From Guyanagaster necrorhizus (lineage: Eukaryota; Basidiomycota; Agaricomycetes; Agaricales; Physalacriaceae), in assembly GCF_019112545.1 (NCBI RefSeq), contig NW_025064896.1:355650-374271 (forward strand): a stretch of 18,622 bases of DNA, read 5' to 3'. Below the pieces are notes generated by a model. That model was not told the DNA's origin and made no database searches. It saw only the letters and a list, made by a program, of their open reading frames with translations. The translations under genes and the position numbers were made by a program. Each line of letters opens with the position of its first letter. The first letter of the stretch is position 1. This document shows positions 1 to 9,343 of the stretch, one piece after another.

Positions 1-544
1 TAGTCCTCTACTGGCTAATGATTCTCAGTTACTAGCATATTCTAATGTGTTATGCAGAATTTGCAAATTATAGGGCTGGACATGTAGCCTGCATATCAAC
101 ATGCCAATTTGAGTGGGCTTGAGTGCACATATGGAGTCTGGTGGAGTGCATGGGTGTTGACAAAGCTATTGGCAACATCACTCTTGAGTTAGAGTCCAAG
201 AATCTGGGTGGACAGAATGCAGTTCCATCAGAGAAGTGAACTGGAATATCCTTCAGAGTGGAATTCGACAGACAAGGTAGAGAGGAGTTGAAGTGAGTGT
301 GAAGTGTAGATGGCTTATCCAAGTTGATATTTGAACTGAGTAGTTATAATGGTTATACATGGCTTATATACTAATGGTAGCTAATTCTGAGTCAGGTTCT
401 ATTGGATTCCGATGTCAATATTCACTACTGAGTTCAGGGTCTAGATATTACAATATGAAATATGGATATGAAATGGTAATAGTGAAAATGAAATTAATCG
501 GTAATAGGGAGTGGCTGGAGTCTGATGGGTTTCTATGATTGCAT
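1..544. other. Unassigned, CpG-poor, A/T- and TG-rich stretch
   Basis: The rest of Copia RNase H and the 3' LTR should lie here if the element continued uninterrupted, but neither matches. The 84-codon minus ORF at 68-322 has no recognisable domain. Only about three CpGs were counted. It is most likely more transposon-derived sequence, perhaps a second nested insertion. Confidence 0.4.
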
Positions 545-810
545 TCATGGCTGGTTGAGGTGACACAGAGACTGGCAGCATGTATGTAACACTCCCTCTG
601 CATAGATGCAGATATAACCAGATGTTGATCTTCTATCTGTTCTGTCTGAGTCTGAATAAGGTATCAGCTCATTCATAGTCTCTCCATATGTGATTCTGAA
701 GTCTAGAGTTCCCTTCAGATAGTGGAAAACTCACTTCAAGACTGTGATATGCTCAGCAGCCAGATTCTGCATATACTTGTTTAATTCAGTGACAGCATAT
801 GCAATGTCGG
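545..810 (-). pseudogene. Copia RNase H fragment beyond the nested insertion
   Basis: The minus-strand text starts DIAYAVTELNKYMQ and continues HYLKGT, PYSDSDRTDRRSTSGYI. It is the direct continuation of the reverse transcriptase text that stops at 2645, giving the family's P-D-I-A-Y-A-V junction. The YSD-x-D and DRRSTSGY motifs of Copia RNase H are present, but a few codons between them (usually W-A-G-D) are gone. A TGA lies at 731-733. Beyond about 590 the match is better in another frame (TSTSHE), so a small indel is likely. The rest of the domain and the 3' LTR are not seen. Confidence 0.85.
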
Positions 811-2639
811 TGACATGCCCTCTCCATGTTCAGACATGTAAAATTGTGAAAATTGCAAATACATGGACTGCATTCCAATCCAGTAAGTATGTAACAGAAA
901 ATAGGACTAGAGTGCACAGAAACCTAGCTATTATAATGCTAAACTGAAGTAACAATAAGCAGAGTGCATGGCCTAGTAACAGACTAATACTAGAGAGGTT
1001 AGGCTGCATGTGAGGTCTCAGCACTTGGCCCTAAATGCACCAATACTATTATGAAAGAACATGCTAAAAATAAAAAGACTATGATCGAAATATAATCAGC
1101 AATTCTGATCACATTGATCAAAGATACACAGCCATTGATGCACTGATGAGACATGCTTTAGAACTGAGAACTGAGAACCAAAGAAAGGTATCTGAGTAAA
1201 AGAGTATTAAACAGAGAAATAGAATGATGATAACAAAGTAATAAATAGAGGAATATTACCTCAGGAATGAATAGCATGCGTACTGTCCTGAGCCTTGCAC
1301 ACATACTTATAGTGCATTAGCATGCATAATACAGTGAGGGACTCTGCATTGTACCAAGAAATAGCATCTTTGGTGAGTCAGATAAAATGACTGGCTGGAC
1401 ACAGGGAAGCAGAACATAGCTATTGTGGCTGACTCCTGGCACAAGAGATAATCCCAGGGGTTGAAAACAGTTTACTGCTGTCAAAGATATCATTAGAGAA
1501 ACAAGAAAGCGAGCAGACCTGGCAAGGCCAGCTAGCTGATGTCAGCTAGCAAAGGAACAGTGGGCATAGTCCTCACCCAGAAGAGAATAAGCATGGTGAC
1601 TGTGATATGTGCATGCATAATAACCATGGGATCTGACACAGAGTCCTGCACTTTGAGGATACTATAGTAGGATTGTATTAGTAAGCATCATAGTAGAGTA
1701 TTTAAATATGGTATTGTATGAGTAGAGGACAAGTTTCTGACCCCCCACAGTTGTGGTGTATTGGACACAGAAAGCCTTGCACTCTAAGCTCTGGGTTTGT
1801 GTTAGTAACTTCAGGTGAGAGAATAAACATATTATTGAACATCCTTGAGAGAGCTGTGAGGACTAAGTGAGGCATTGAAGCTCATGAAGAACTTGAGCCC
1901 AGTTTGATAAGAGGTTTTGGATTGTGCTCTAATCTGAGAATAAGAGAGCAGTGTCTGAAGGGCATCATCTTGAGTTTTTGAGGTATTTGTGATGCATGGC
2001 ACTACAGATGGCAGAGGTTCAAACCCTTTGGCTTGATTAGTGTGTGCTTTTGTGTTATTTCTGCAGATTGGCAGAGGTTCAAACCCTTTAGTCTGTTGGA
2101 TGGTGTTTTATTGTGTTTTGTGTCTCTGGATCATATAGGTTTGAATCCTGTGGGTCTACAATCGGTTTGGAAACTTGTGGACAGAGATCTGTACTCTTTG
2201 GCACTTGTGGACATGCTTGTAATTGGTTTTTGCTTACAGCATGAGGCTTTGAGTCATATATTGTGTGTGTTAGAGATTTTGAGGTGATCTGAGCTGTGCT
2301 TAGGACTTTTTGAAGAGTTTTGTGAGAGTGTTTCGACATATTGTATTGAGCTGCAGTACTCTTTGCCTTGAGGCCCAGCAACACCAGTTGCATCTCTTGT
2401 TCTGATAAAATGAAAAGCTTTGAGACTTAGAGAGACCTCAGACTGTTGTAAGCATGCTATTACTGTTCATGCACTGTGATCTTATTAAAGAAGACAATTA
2501 TATTGGTTGATTGCTACTTTTATCACATTATAATCCCCTTATGAACTAAGAGTTTTGTGTGTGTGTTAGTGTGAATGTAGTCAGTGGATAATGCTCTGCT
2601 GTATCCATTTTCACCTTGCACACACTCAGATCCTCTTCA
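811..2639. mobile_element. Nested 1.83-kb insertion inside the Copia RT/RNase H
   Basis: The segment separates two halves of one protein domain. On the plus strand it starts TGACATGCCC and ends CTCTTCA, giving TG...CA ends typical of LTRs. The flanks are tcagg (2640-2644) and tcgg (807-810), which fits a 5-bp target duplication with one base lost. No transposase or reverse transcriptase text was found in it; the 84- and 101-codon ORFs near 2033-2393 do not look like known proteins. A solo LTR or a short non-autonomous LTR element are the best guesses. I did not find long terminal direct repeats. CpG is scarce (about five). Confidence 0.7.
2010..2089 (+). repeat. 20-bp direct repeat at 60-bp period with a tRNA B-box-like core
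   Basis: GGCAGAGGTTCAAACCCTTT occurs at 2010-2029 and again at 2070-2089, with partial similarity on both sides (CTACAGAT / CTGCAGATT before it). The core GGTTCAAACCC fits the pol III B-box consensus, and AGAGG/CCTTT can pair around a 7-nt loop like a tRNA T-arm. No A-box or complete tRNA fold is evident. Confidence 0.6.
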
Positions 2640-2644
2640 TCAGG

Positions 2645-3790
2645 TCAGGATCCATTGGCTGCATACATTAGTGATCTGACACCAGTATGATAATATTGCC
2701 TGGTGGCTGTGTCAACACCTCATGAGTCTTCTGTTAGAATTTTCTCTAGCCATACATTCAGGTCTATAGGCATTTTAACTGGTTTGCAGTTATTCATACC
2801 TATTCACTCAAGTACTTTGAGAATATATGTCTTCTGGGATAGAGTGATAGTGCTCTTGTTCCAATTTCTGTCTATTTTCATGCCCAATATATATTGAATC
2901 TCTCTCATGTCTGTAACATTTAGCTTCTTTTTAAGCTCTTCTTTCATTTTAGACATGGTTTCATTATCTGAGGCAAGCAATATCATGTCATCAACATGTA
3001 CAGCTATGATTATGGGATCAGAACTCATTTGTCTGATGTACACACATTGATCACTGATCAATCTGATGTATCCAAGTCTCAAAAATATAGCATTTAATTT
3101 ATTATTCTAAACTTGGCCAGATTGCTTGAGTCCATACAATGTTAATTTGAGGTGTGCTGCTTTTCCACTCTCATCTGAATATTCAGGTGGCTGTGCCATA
3201 TAAATGGATTCATTGAGTTTACTATTTAAGTAAGCTCCAACAACATCTATTCTATAAATGATTAGGTTTTTTGGGGCAGCAATTGCTATAAGCAGGCAGA
3301 ATGTGTCCAGCCTGACAATAGGTGCATATATCTCAAAGAAATCAATGCCAGGTACCTGTGAAAATCCTTTTGCAACAAGTCTAGCCTTGTATCTGATGAT
3401 TTTCCCATCACCATTCTTTTTCAATCTGTAAATCCACTTGCAATGCACAAGTGATCTGTCTTGGGGTAATTCTTTCAGCTGCCATGTGCCTAGAGAAGTC
3501 AATAGATTGTATTCTTCATCTATTACTTTCTTCTAATGATGCCAATCTGACCCTGTCTTGGCTTCTTCAAGGCTTAATGGCTCATCACTGAGATTGTCTG
3601 CAGTTTCTCCAATGCATGCATAGTCTATTGCAACATTTACAGCTTCCAAAGATGATTCTTCTGAGGTATACTGTTGTTCTGATGTTTTCACAGCTTGTGC
3701 ACTTGGATTATAAAGTGTCTGATAGCTCAGTTGGGTCTTTGATGCAATCTGAGCTGATTTGTCATGTGGCTTGATCACTTTCCCATGCTA
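2645..3790 (-). pseudogene. Copia reverse transcriptase (RVT_2), 3' end cut by an insertion
   Basis: Family landmarks appear in order: GTWQLKELP, VHCKWIYRLK, YKARLVAKGFSQVPGIDF, AYLNSKLNESIYM, LYGLKQSG, the catalytic VHVDDMILL (Asp-Asp at 2987-2992) and SLMYAANGS. The enzyme copies element RNA into DNA. In-frame stops are at 3788 (TAG), 3533 (TAG), 3107 (TAG), 2804 (TGA), 2720 (TGA) and 2645 (TGA). Several TAGs sit where the family has Trp and several TGAs where it has Arg. Just after the last stop the protein text breaks off at the insertion at 2639 and resumes at 808. Confidence 0.92.
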
Positions 3791-4867
3791 TATTAGAAAC
3801 TTTGATTTGATCAATGACATATCAGAGGCTGTTTCCTCTTTTGGTTTGGCATTTCTGGCATCCATGAAATCATCTGAAATGCCATCATTTCCATCTAGAG
3901 TCTGCTCAACTTTGCTCTCTAACTCCTTCTTGAGCAATGAAGGGTGAGAGACTATATAGTCAATGTCTATAGGCTCTGTAGTGTTGCTTTCAGAGAATAT
4001 AATATTTCTTGAGGTCTGAATCTGCTTTGTTTGAGGGTTGTAATATCTCCAGGCCCTGGATTCATCTGTAAGACCTGTAAAAATAAATTTCCTTGACTTT
4101 GAGTCCAGTTTTGACCTCTTGTTATCTTGCTGCAACACCTAGCACTTTACTCCAAATTTCTGGAGTGCCAAAATATCTGGTTTTGTGCCCTGAAACACTT
4201 TTTCTGGGGTTAGATCATTTTTAATAGCTCTGATTGATGATTGGTTCTTCAGATATGTGGCATATGCCACTGCCTCAGGCTATAGAAACTTTGGTAAGTA
4301 ATGTTCTTCTAGCATGGCATATGCATGCTCTACAAAAGTCCAATTTATTCTCTCAACAACTCTATTTTGAGATGAGGAGTATGCTGCAGTCAATCCTAAC
4401 TGTATGTTATTGTCCTGAAGATATTTTTTTACCTTTTCATTGACATATTCCTTTTCATTGTCAATCCTCATAAACTTCAGATCCTTCTCTTTATGGACTT
4501 TGATGTATTTTTGATGCTGTTGGATCTTTTTTTGAAATTTTATGTTTTGCTTTGACTTCAAAAAATACAATATTGTCCTTCAGGATTTTCCATCTGTGAA
4601 GCTTATGTAATATCTTTCACCATGGATACCCTGAGTTTGAGCTGGCTCCTATAGATCTGAAAATGTCATTTCTCCTATTTCAGTATAGTCTCTTTTGGCT
4701 TCCTGTGGAAATGGCTTGATATGATGTTTGGCTTTTATGCAAGCTATGCAATCTGTCTGAGGCTTAGCTGACTCATCTATATCCATCCCCTTGACCATTT
4801 TCTTCCTAAATAGTCTCTTTACTGATCCCATGTTTAAATGGCCTAATGTTTTGTGCCACCTTTATCA
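3791..4867 (-). pseudogene. Copia integrase (GAG_pre-integrase plus rve core)
   Basis: After the double stop the frame reads WHKTLGHLN, the GAG_pre-integrase signature, and then a Cys pair (CIACIKAK), the end of an HHCC-like zinc domain. The catalytic residues are visible: Asp at 4655-4657 (FSDL), Asp at 4460-4462 (RIDNEKEY) and Glu at 4352-4354 (VVERIN). The last two are separated by exactly 35 residues, the DX35E spacing of retroviral-type integrases, which insert the cDNA copy. In-frame stops lie at 4862, 4649 (TAG), 4580 (TGA), 4280 (TAG) and 4139 (TAG). The C-terminal part (KFIFTGLTDESRAWRYYNP) is the usual Copia integrase tail. Confidence 0.88.
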
Positions 4868-5374
4868 TGATTGGACTGATTTTGTAGCATGGGCCTGGAT
4901 TATTTCTGGAATAATAATGTCAAGGCTATACAGCTTTGATATTTTATCTCCATGGCCAATTATCTTGCCATGTAGTGAGATAATATCCATTCTGGACTCT
5001 TTGAATTTGAGTTCAAATCCAGCATCTGTAATACACCCTATTGACATAAGATTGAATAGTGCATCAGAACAGTGGATATACTCTTTTAATGTGACTGAAG
5101 TGATCTTTTCTCCTTCAACCATTTTAATCTTGACAGTTCCTCTTTTCAGACCTTTGGATTTGCCTACACTAATGACTTTATGTCCTGGAGTTTCAACATA
5201 GTCAGAAAAATATAATCTATTTTTAACTATATGTCTGATGGTGCTAGAGTTCTCTAGCCATGATACTCCTGAGAGTGAGATAAGTGTGACATCTGTTGCA
5301 CAAAATACATAGTCTTCTGAGTCTGAGTCTGATTTGGCAATATATGCCTGGGTCTGGCCCTTTCTCTTTCCTTT
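4868..5374 (-). pseudogene. Copia aspartic protease region, active site altered
   Basis: This continues the gag frame. An acidic linker leads to a WLENSSTIRHI segment (NSS at 5243-5251), where Copia proteases carry a DSG catalytic triad before a T/S-x-H-I stretch. The catalytic Asp is Asn here and the Gly is Ser, so the enzyme would be inactive even without stops. Downstream text such as NLMSIG and the IISLHGK segment resembles the usual protease to pre-integrase linker. The segment ends at two adjacent stops, TGA 4865-4867 and TAA 4862-4864. Confidence 0.8.
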
Positions 5375-6079
5375 TCATGACTTTCTGGAATTCTTCTTCC
5401 TATTCGGGCAATTTGTCCTGATGTGACCAGTTTTCCCACATTCATAACATGTGACTTTCAGATTGGACTTTTTGCCATGTGCTGCAAGTGTCATGGTCTG
5501 ATCAGAAGTCTTTTCCTTTAATCAAATATCCTTCTGAAGAATTTGGGAAATCAACTTGTAAGAATCTTTCAAGTCAGCAGTATCCACTGATGAGATGAAT
5601 GAATTCCATGATTCTGGGAGTGATGTAAGCAGTGTAATAGAGAAGTCCTTCTCCTCAACTTTCTGCTTGAGAGATGCCAGCTCCTCCTGATAGGACCTCA
5701 TAGTCCTAATATGCTCCTCTATGTTTTCTCCTTCTTCACACTGAGATCTGAAGAATTTTCTTCTGACAAGGACAATTCCCATGGGTCCCCTGGACTCATA
5801 CATATCTTTCAGAGCTTTCCAGGCTTTTGCTGAAGTCTTTGAACCAGCAATATATATCAGTGGGCCATCTGAAACCTGCAATCTTATTGTTGAAAGAGCC
5901 TTCCTATCACTCTTCTTCCAATCTGCCACCAGTGTCATGTCTGCCAGGGCTGAAATGCTTCCATCTGCATAATCAATTAATCCTAAATCAGTTAGGATAT
6001 CAATCATCTTGATTTTCCATGTCGGGTAATTTTCCGGACCCTTAAGGGGGTCAATCCTATACACGGACTGGCTATCCAT
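5375..6079 (-). pseudogene. Copia gag: UBN2/DUF4219-like domain plus CCHC zinc knuckle
   Basis: The first 185 codons are open and begin MDSQSVYRIDPLKG, followed by YPTWKIKMIDIL. This is the usual start of Copia gag, which forms the capsid around the RNA. A TGA at 5522-5524 interrupts the frame. The same frame continues to a zinc knuckle at 5408-5449 (CYECGKTGHIRTNC, spacing CX2CX4HX4C), the nucleic-acid-binding part of nucleocapsid. A second TGA lies at 5375-5377. Both stops fit CGA to TGA changes. The first ~20 codons keep three CpGs and the rest almost none. The start was chosen because it follows the leader and matches family N-termini. Confidence 0.88.
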
Positions 6080-6150
6080 GTGGTTCTACATGTGTATGTA
6101 AAGTACGAAAGAGTGCAAAGTGAGTAGCAACATAAGTTCAGTTATGGCCA

Positions 6151-6162
6151 GGGCCCATAACC
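6151..6162 (-). other. Primer binding site, half-tRNA (initiator Met) type
   Basis: Immediately after the LTR the minus strand reads GGTTATGGGCCC. This complements the anticodon arm of initiator tRNA-Met (loop CAU AACC), not its 3' CCA end. Use of an internal tRNA fragment as primer is the known Drosophila copia mechanism. Position and motif agree; the function is inferred. Confidence 0.8.
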
Positions 6163-6370
6163 TGTTGTAAGTAGAGAGCAGAGTAATGTACAGAGGATTA
6201 GAATTAGCCTCTCGAGAGAGAGATGTTCTACTTAAATACATTTTGTATTACTTCAAGATCTTTCTATGAAATACTAAATAAGTCCGGATCATGATCCAAG
6301 TCAGCTGCCACTGATTGGTATCGTATCTTCGAGTACATTCTCGTACTCGCTCGGGATTGCTATCCCAACA
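6163..6370 (-). repeat. Copia 5' LTR (208 bp)
   Basis: On the minus strand the segment begins TGTTGGGATAGC and ends TTACAACA, so it has 5-bp inverted ends TGTTG/CAACA. The inner end touches the primer binding site directly. The outer end meets 6371, where homology to the duplicated gene begins. A TATA-like TATTTAAG lies at 6231-6238. Palindromes sit at 6286-6297, 6330-6349 and 6353-6366. It keeps about seven CpG dinucleotides, unlike the element body. The outer boundary rests on the CAACA end and on where the neighbouring homology starts. Confidence 0.85.
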
Positions 6371-6794
6371 AGTTCAATTCTGATTTCTTGGTAACCTAGG
6401 GTCCTCCATGGTGCTGCAACCATGCAGTTCATAGTTTCGACAGTCCATTTTGCCGCAGACCTAAGGTCTATGATCGATATATTCATTTGGAGCAAGAAAG
6501 TGCCCGAAGGCTCATACTACTATTGGGAAGACATGACGCGAGCTGTGTATATGTTTTTCCTTGTTCGTCGTCTCATGGTGAATGGTACGTAGGCGCCCTT
6601 CTCAGTGTCTCATCGGCGACAGCACACTCATCTGTCGTTTGCACATCATCTGGGATAAGAGGATCCTTTTGTGTCTCTTTCATGTGCGTTGGCATTTTTT
6701 CTACCATACCATACAGGTAATATCCTGTGTACAGGTGTCTGTTGTACTCGCTTTTGGTGGTGAGTATCTATTTATCATGAGAAGTTCATGATCA
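6371..6794 (+). pseudogene. Truncated inverted copy of the multi-pass membrane protein gene
   Basis: The sequence matches the minus-strand gene at 9961-10416 in opposite orientation, across introns as well as exons. It starts within the equivalent of intron 3 (acceptor at 6396-6399) and covers exon 4 (6400 to about 6553), exon 5 (6606-6683) and exon 6 (6735-6759). A 32-bp deletion near 6553 removes the end of exon 4 and its splice donor. Homology stops at about 6794, so the last two exons are missing. The exons upstream of the Copia LTR are outside the window or lost. It cannot make the full protein. Confidence 0.85.
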
Positions 6795-7166
6795 GATCAT
6801 CGTAGCAGCAGTGCTTGATATCGACGCCGCCAAGCTACCAATACCAACATTCATGTTTAGGCCACGGGATGGATTAGTTCAATTTAGTTGTTGCCTTAGG
6901 ACGGCCATAACGCGGAGAGAATTAAATGTTTGTTTACAGTATTACAGGGATAGGGAGAAACATGAGAAACAGCGACGAGTGCAAGGACCTATTCGAAAAT
7001 GGATATGGAACTCTTTGAGAAGTATACCAAAAAATACCCAGTCCTTGCATTCGGACACTGCGTCTCAATCTGATCTGGTACGATCCCTGGATCCAGAACT
7101 GCAGGGTAGAGAAACTTAATCTTCCTGTAATACAGCAAATCAGAACCTCTACAGAACCCAAAGCCC
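6795..7166. other. Intergenic, no gene recognised
   Basis: This lies between the truncated duplicate and the stop of the ERV41-like gene. A 102-codon plus ORF (6811-7119) lacks any recognisable motif and probably covers the 3' flank of the minus-strand gene. Confidence 0.5.
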
Positions 7167-9071
7167 TCAATCATCCTTTTTAGGTCCACTACTAACCTTT
7201 CTCGGAGGCGCACTCGTAGGAAATCCGCCTGCTTCGGGATTAGGCGTTGGAGGAAACATAGAATACGTCGGTGTTCCAGGTAACGGAGGTGTGAAGGATG
7301 TCGAATTAATCAATGGGCTCCCAGTCTCTGTCCCAAGATTAGCCGTGAACATCCCCCTACCAGGAGGAGGCGGCATAGCAAACGGCCTGGATGAACTGGG
7401 TCCAAAAGCCGGCGTAGAGAAGCTTGGTGTGCCCGGGTTCGAGCTAAATGCGGAGGATGGCAGGTACGGAGAGTTGTTTGCAGAAATCGGGGGTGTACTG
7501 GTGAACGTTGCATAGCTCGGCGTACCAGGACTACTTTCCATGGTCCAGCCGGATCCCTGGCGGACAATTTTGCTCCTTGAGCGAATCTCTCCACCGCCCC
7601 ATTTGGAACGTAGTCCCTTGCCAATTTTGGCGCCAGAAGCCTCTGCTACGACGAGTCCTGGGTCATCAGTACCAGCTACGACTTCGACAGCTTTCGTAGT
7701 GACACGAATGGCGTAGCCCATGCATACAAAGACACCGCCAACAACTCCAACACATCTGTCAGATAGCAGATCAGTTCAAAGTGCGCATCTCCTCGGCAGC
7801 ACAAGCATACCGTATGAGGAGTTGGACAAACGTAGTTGTCCGCTGGTGTATTGTTAAGCTCATCGGGTCGAGGTCAAACTTGAAGAAAATTCCAGGCGTT
7901 CCGCGATTATGTTCCAGGACGCGTGTGTAGTGGGTTACACTGTATTGATGCGTATGAAGGGGTTTAGCCCGAGGTGCGATGTAAGTTGTCGGCACGACGT
8001 GAAGGAAGTATTGGTATGCGACAAAGGCTGGAGAGAGATGAGGGAAGGCTGTCCAGAGAGCCGAAGATAAACATACGATCTTGTGTGACTTCAAAAGAGT
8101 AGTCCAAAGGCTGGGTCATATCCGGGAAATGGGGACCGAAAGAAAATTCACTAATGACATGCGAAAGATTCATGACTGAGCGAGCCGTCAGACAGGTTAC
8201 GAAGAGTAGACACAATACATACGCTTATGGTCAACATGTTCATGACTAGCGTAACCATGTCCCAGAGTCGTTATGTGTAAATTAGCTGAGGTATCAGCGT
8301 CAGCAGGAAAAGCACGAGGATGCAGGACACATACCGGTCACCCGCTTTACCTCCAAAGTCCCCCATACTCTACACGCCGAACCGTGGGCCTCGTAATTGT
8401 ACGTAGGCTTGAATAGATTCGTCGGTGTTCTACGAAAGATAGTGTCGAAGAAACCACGCGAATTTCTCGACTGAGCAACGGCTTGGTGTACAGACAGGGC
8501 TGCCGAATGCTCTCTGCAACGTACTGGTGAGTCGGCTACATGGACGGGAGCCAAAGAATGCATACTTGAGTTTCGTAGCTTGCCCGACATCGAATTTAGT
8601 CTGGGGCGACATCAGGGCAAGGATAGTGAATAAGAACGCGCTTGTCACTCACCCCGTCCCTTCGTAGCCCATGTCCACTCAGAAATAGCCTATCACCAAT
8701 AGCATCGCGCAGGTCGACGCTTATATCTGGGAATTCTTGCATAAATGACTGAAATACATCTTGTAACGCCAGCACATACACCGACAAGGCATATTCACGA
8801 CCATATCCACATTGATGTTCATAAAACTCGATGGGTCCCTGTCGACAGAGAACTCGTGGTCTGGCCAGCCCCAGATAAACTCACCAATATCGTTCAGCAT
8901 CAGTAGGAAAGCCAGGAATCCGACGAAGAGAGTGATGAATCCTCTCGACTCCGAACGCGACTTGAAGGACGACGGGAGCTTTGGGAATGCATCGAACTGT
9001 GCCAAAGGTGCCGGGACCACTTCATCGAGCTTTTCCAGCAGGCTCTTATCCTCCTCGTATGTCGAGGACAT
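7167..9071 (-). CDS. ERV41/ERGIC2-like COPII vesicle cargo-receptor protein
   Basis: The model has eight exons: 9071-8780, 8726-8653, 8600-8566, 8513-8335, 8285-8223, 8175-8077, 8027-7811 and 7755-7167. It gives 515 residues with no internal stop, all introns 47-55 bp with GT...AG. Family text includes an N-terminal membrane segment (about residues 43-63), DHEFSVDRD, VNMPCRYISVDLRDAIGDR, GSACRVWGTLEVKRV, LGHGYASHEHVDH, NLSHVISEFSFG and a second membrane segment (about 311-336). Erv41 pairs with Erv46 in ER-Golgi vesicles and retrieves ER proteins; the Cys-rich motif of Erv46 is absent, which favours Erv41. The ~180-residue tail after the second membrane segment is rich in Pro, Ser and Thr, and PGTP[ST] occurs three times. 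Yeast Erv41 (about 350 residues) has only a very short tail. The start is the first ATG of the conserved frame. Confidence 0.9.
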
Positions 9072-9343
9072 TGTGGAAGGAGGGAAGGAGGGAGTGAAAG
9101 TGGGTGTAACGGAGGATCTTCGAGTATTTCCTGGCAGGACCGAAAAGGGAAAGACGACGTGTCCACGATGGTTTGCCTCTCGGGCCAACGCCTCGTGGTC
9201 CAAATAGAGACGGCCCGCCATCCGACTTGCAAGAGAGAATCGAAACAACCAAGTATTATTCAACAAGAACCATGGATAATAATAATAAGGCTACTGCTTA
9301 AAGCTTGAGTACCAGTACCGATACACTGTGTAAAGAAGACACC
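9072..9343. promoter_or_regulatory. Upstream region of the ERV41-like gene / 3' flank of the membrane protein gene
   Basis: This 272-bp space separates two minus-strand genes in tandem. No clear TATA box was recognised. It must hold the core promoter of the ERV41-like gene and the 3' end of the upstream gene. Confidence 0.4.

Larger units (their letters stand above)
545..6370 (-). mobile_element. Ty1/Copia LTR retrotransposon, decayed, missing its 3' end
   Basis: In element order, from high to low coordinates: a 208-bp LTR, a primer binding site, a leader, then gag, protease, integrase and reverse transcriptase. A foreign insertion (811-2639) follows, then part of RNase H. Integrase before reverse transcriptase is the Copia order. 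From 6079 to about 2645 all domains lie in one frame with no net frameshift, and at least a dozen in-frame stops interrupt it. The element abuts position 6371 inside a duplicated membrane-protein gene. No second LTR was found in the window, so target-site duplication cannot be tested. It cannot now encode its own proteins. Confidence 0.93.

Noticed and set aside
2444..2452. TGTTGTAAG, identical to the inner end of the Copia LTR
   Set aside because: Similarity stops after nine bases and it lies inside the nested insertion, so it is not the missing 3' LTR.
7291..7515. Plus-strand Gly/Val-rich ORF
   Set aside because: It is antisense to the Pro/Ser-rich tail of the ERV41-like protein; the composition is a mirror effect.
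8812..9207. 131-codon plus-strand ORF
   Set aside because: It is antisense to exon 1 of the ERV41-like gene, whose minus-strand text is clearly conserved.
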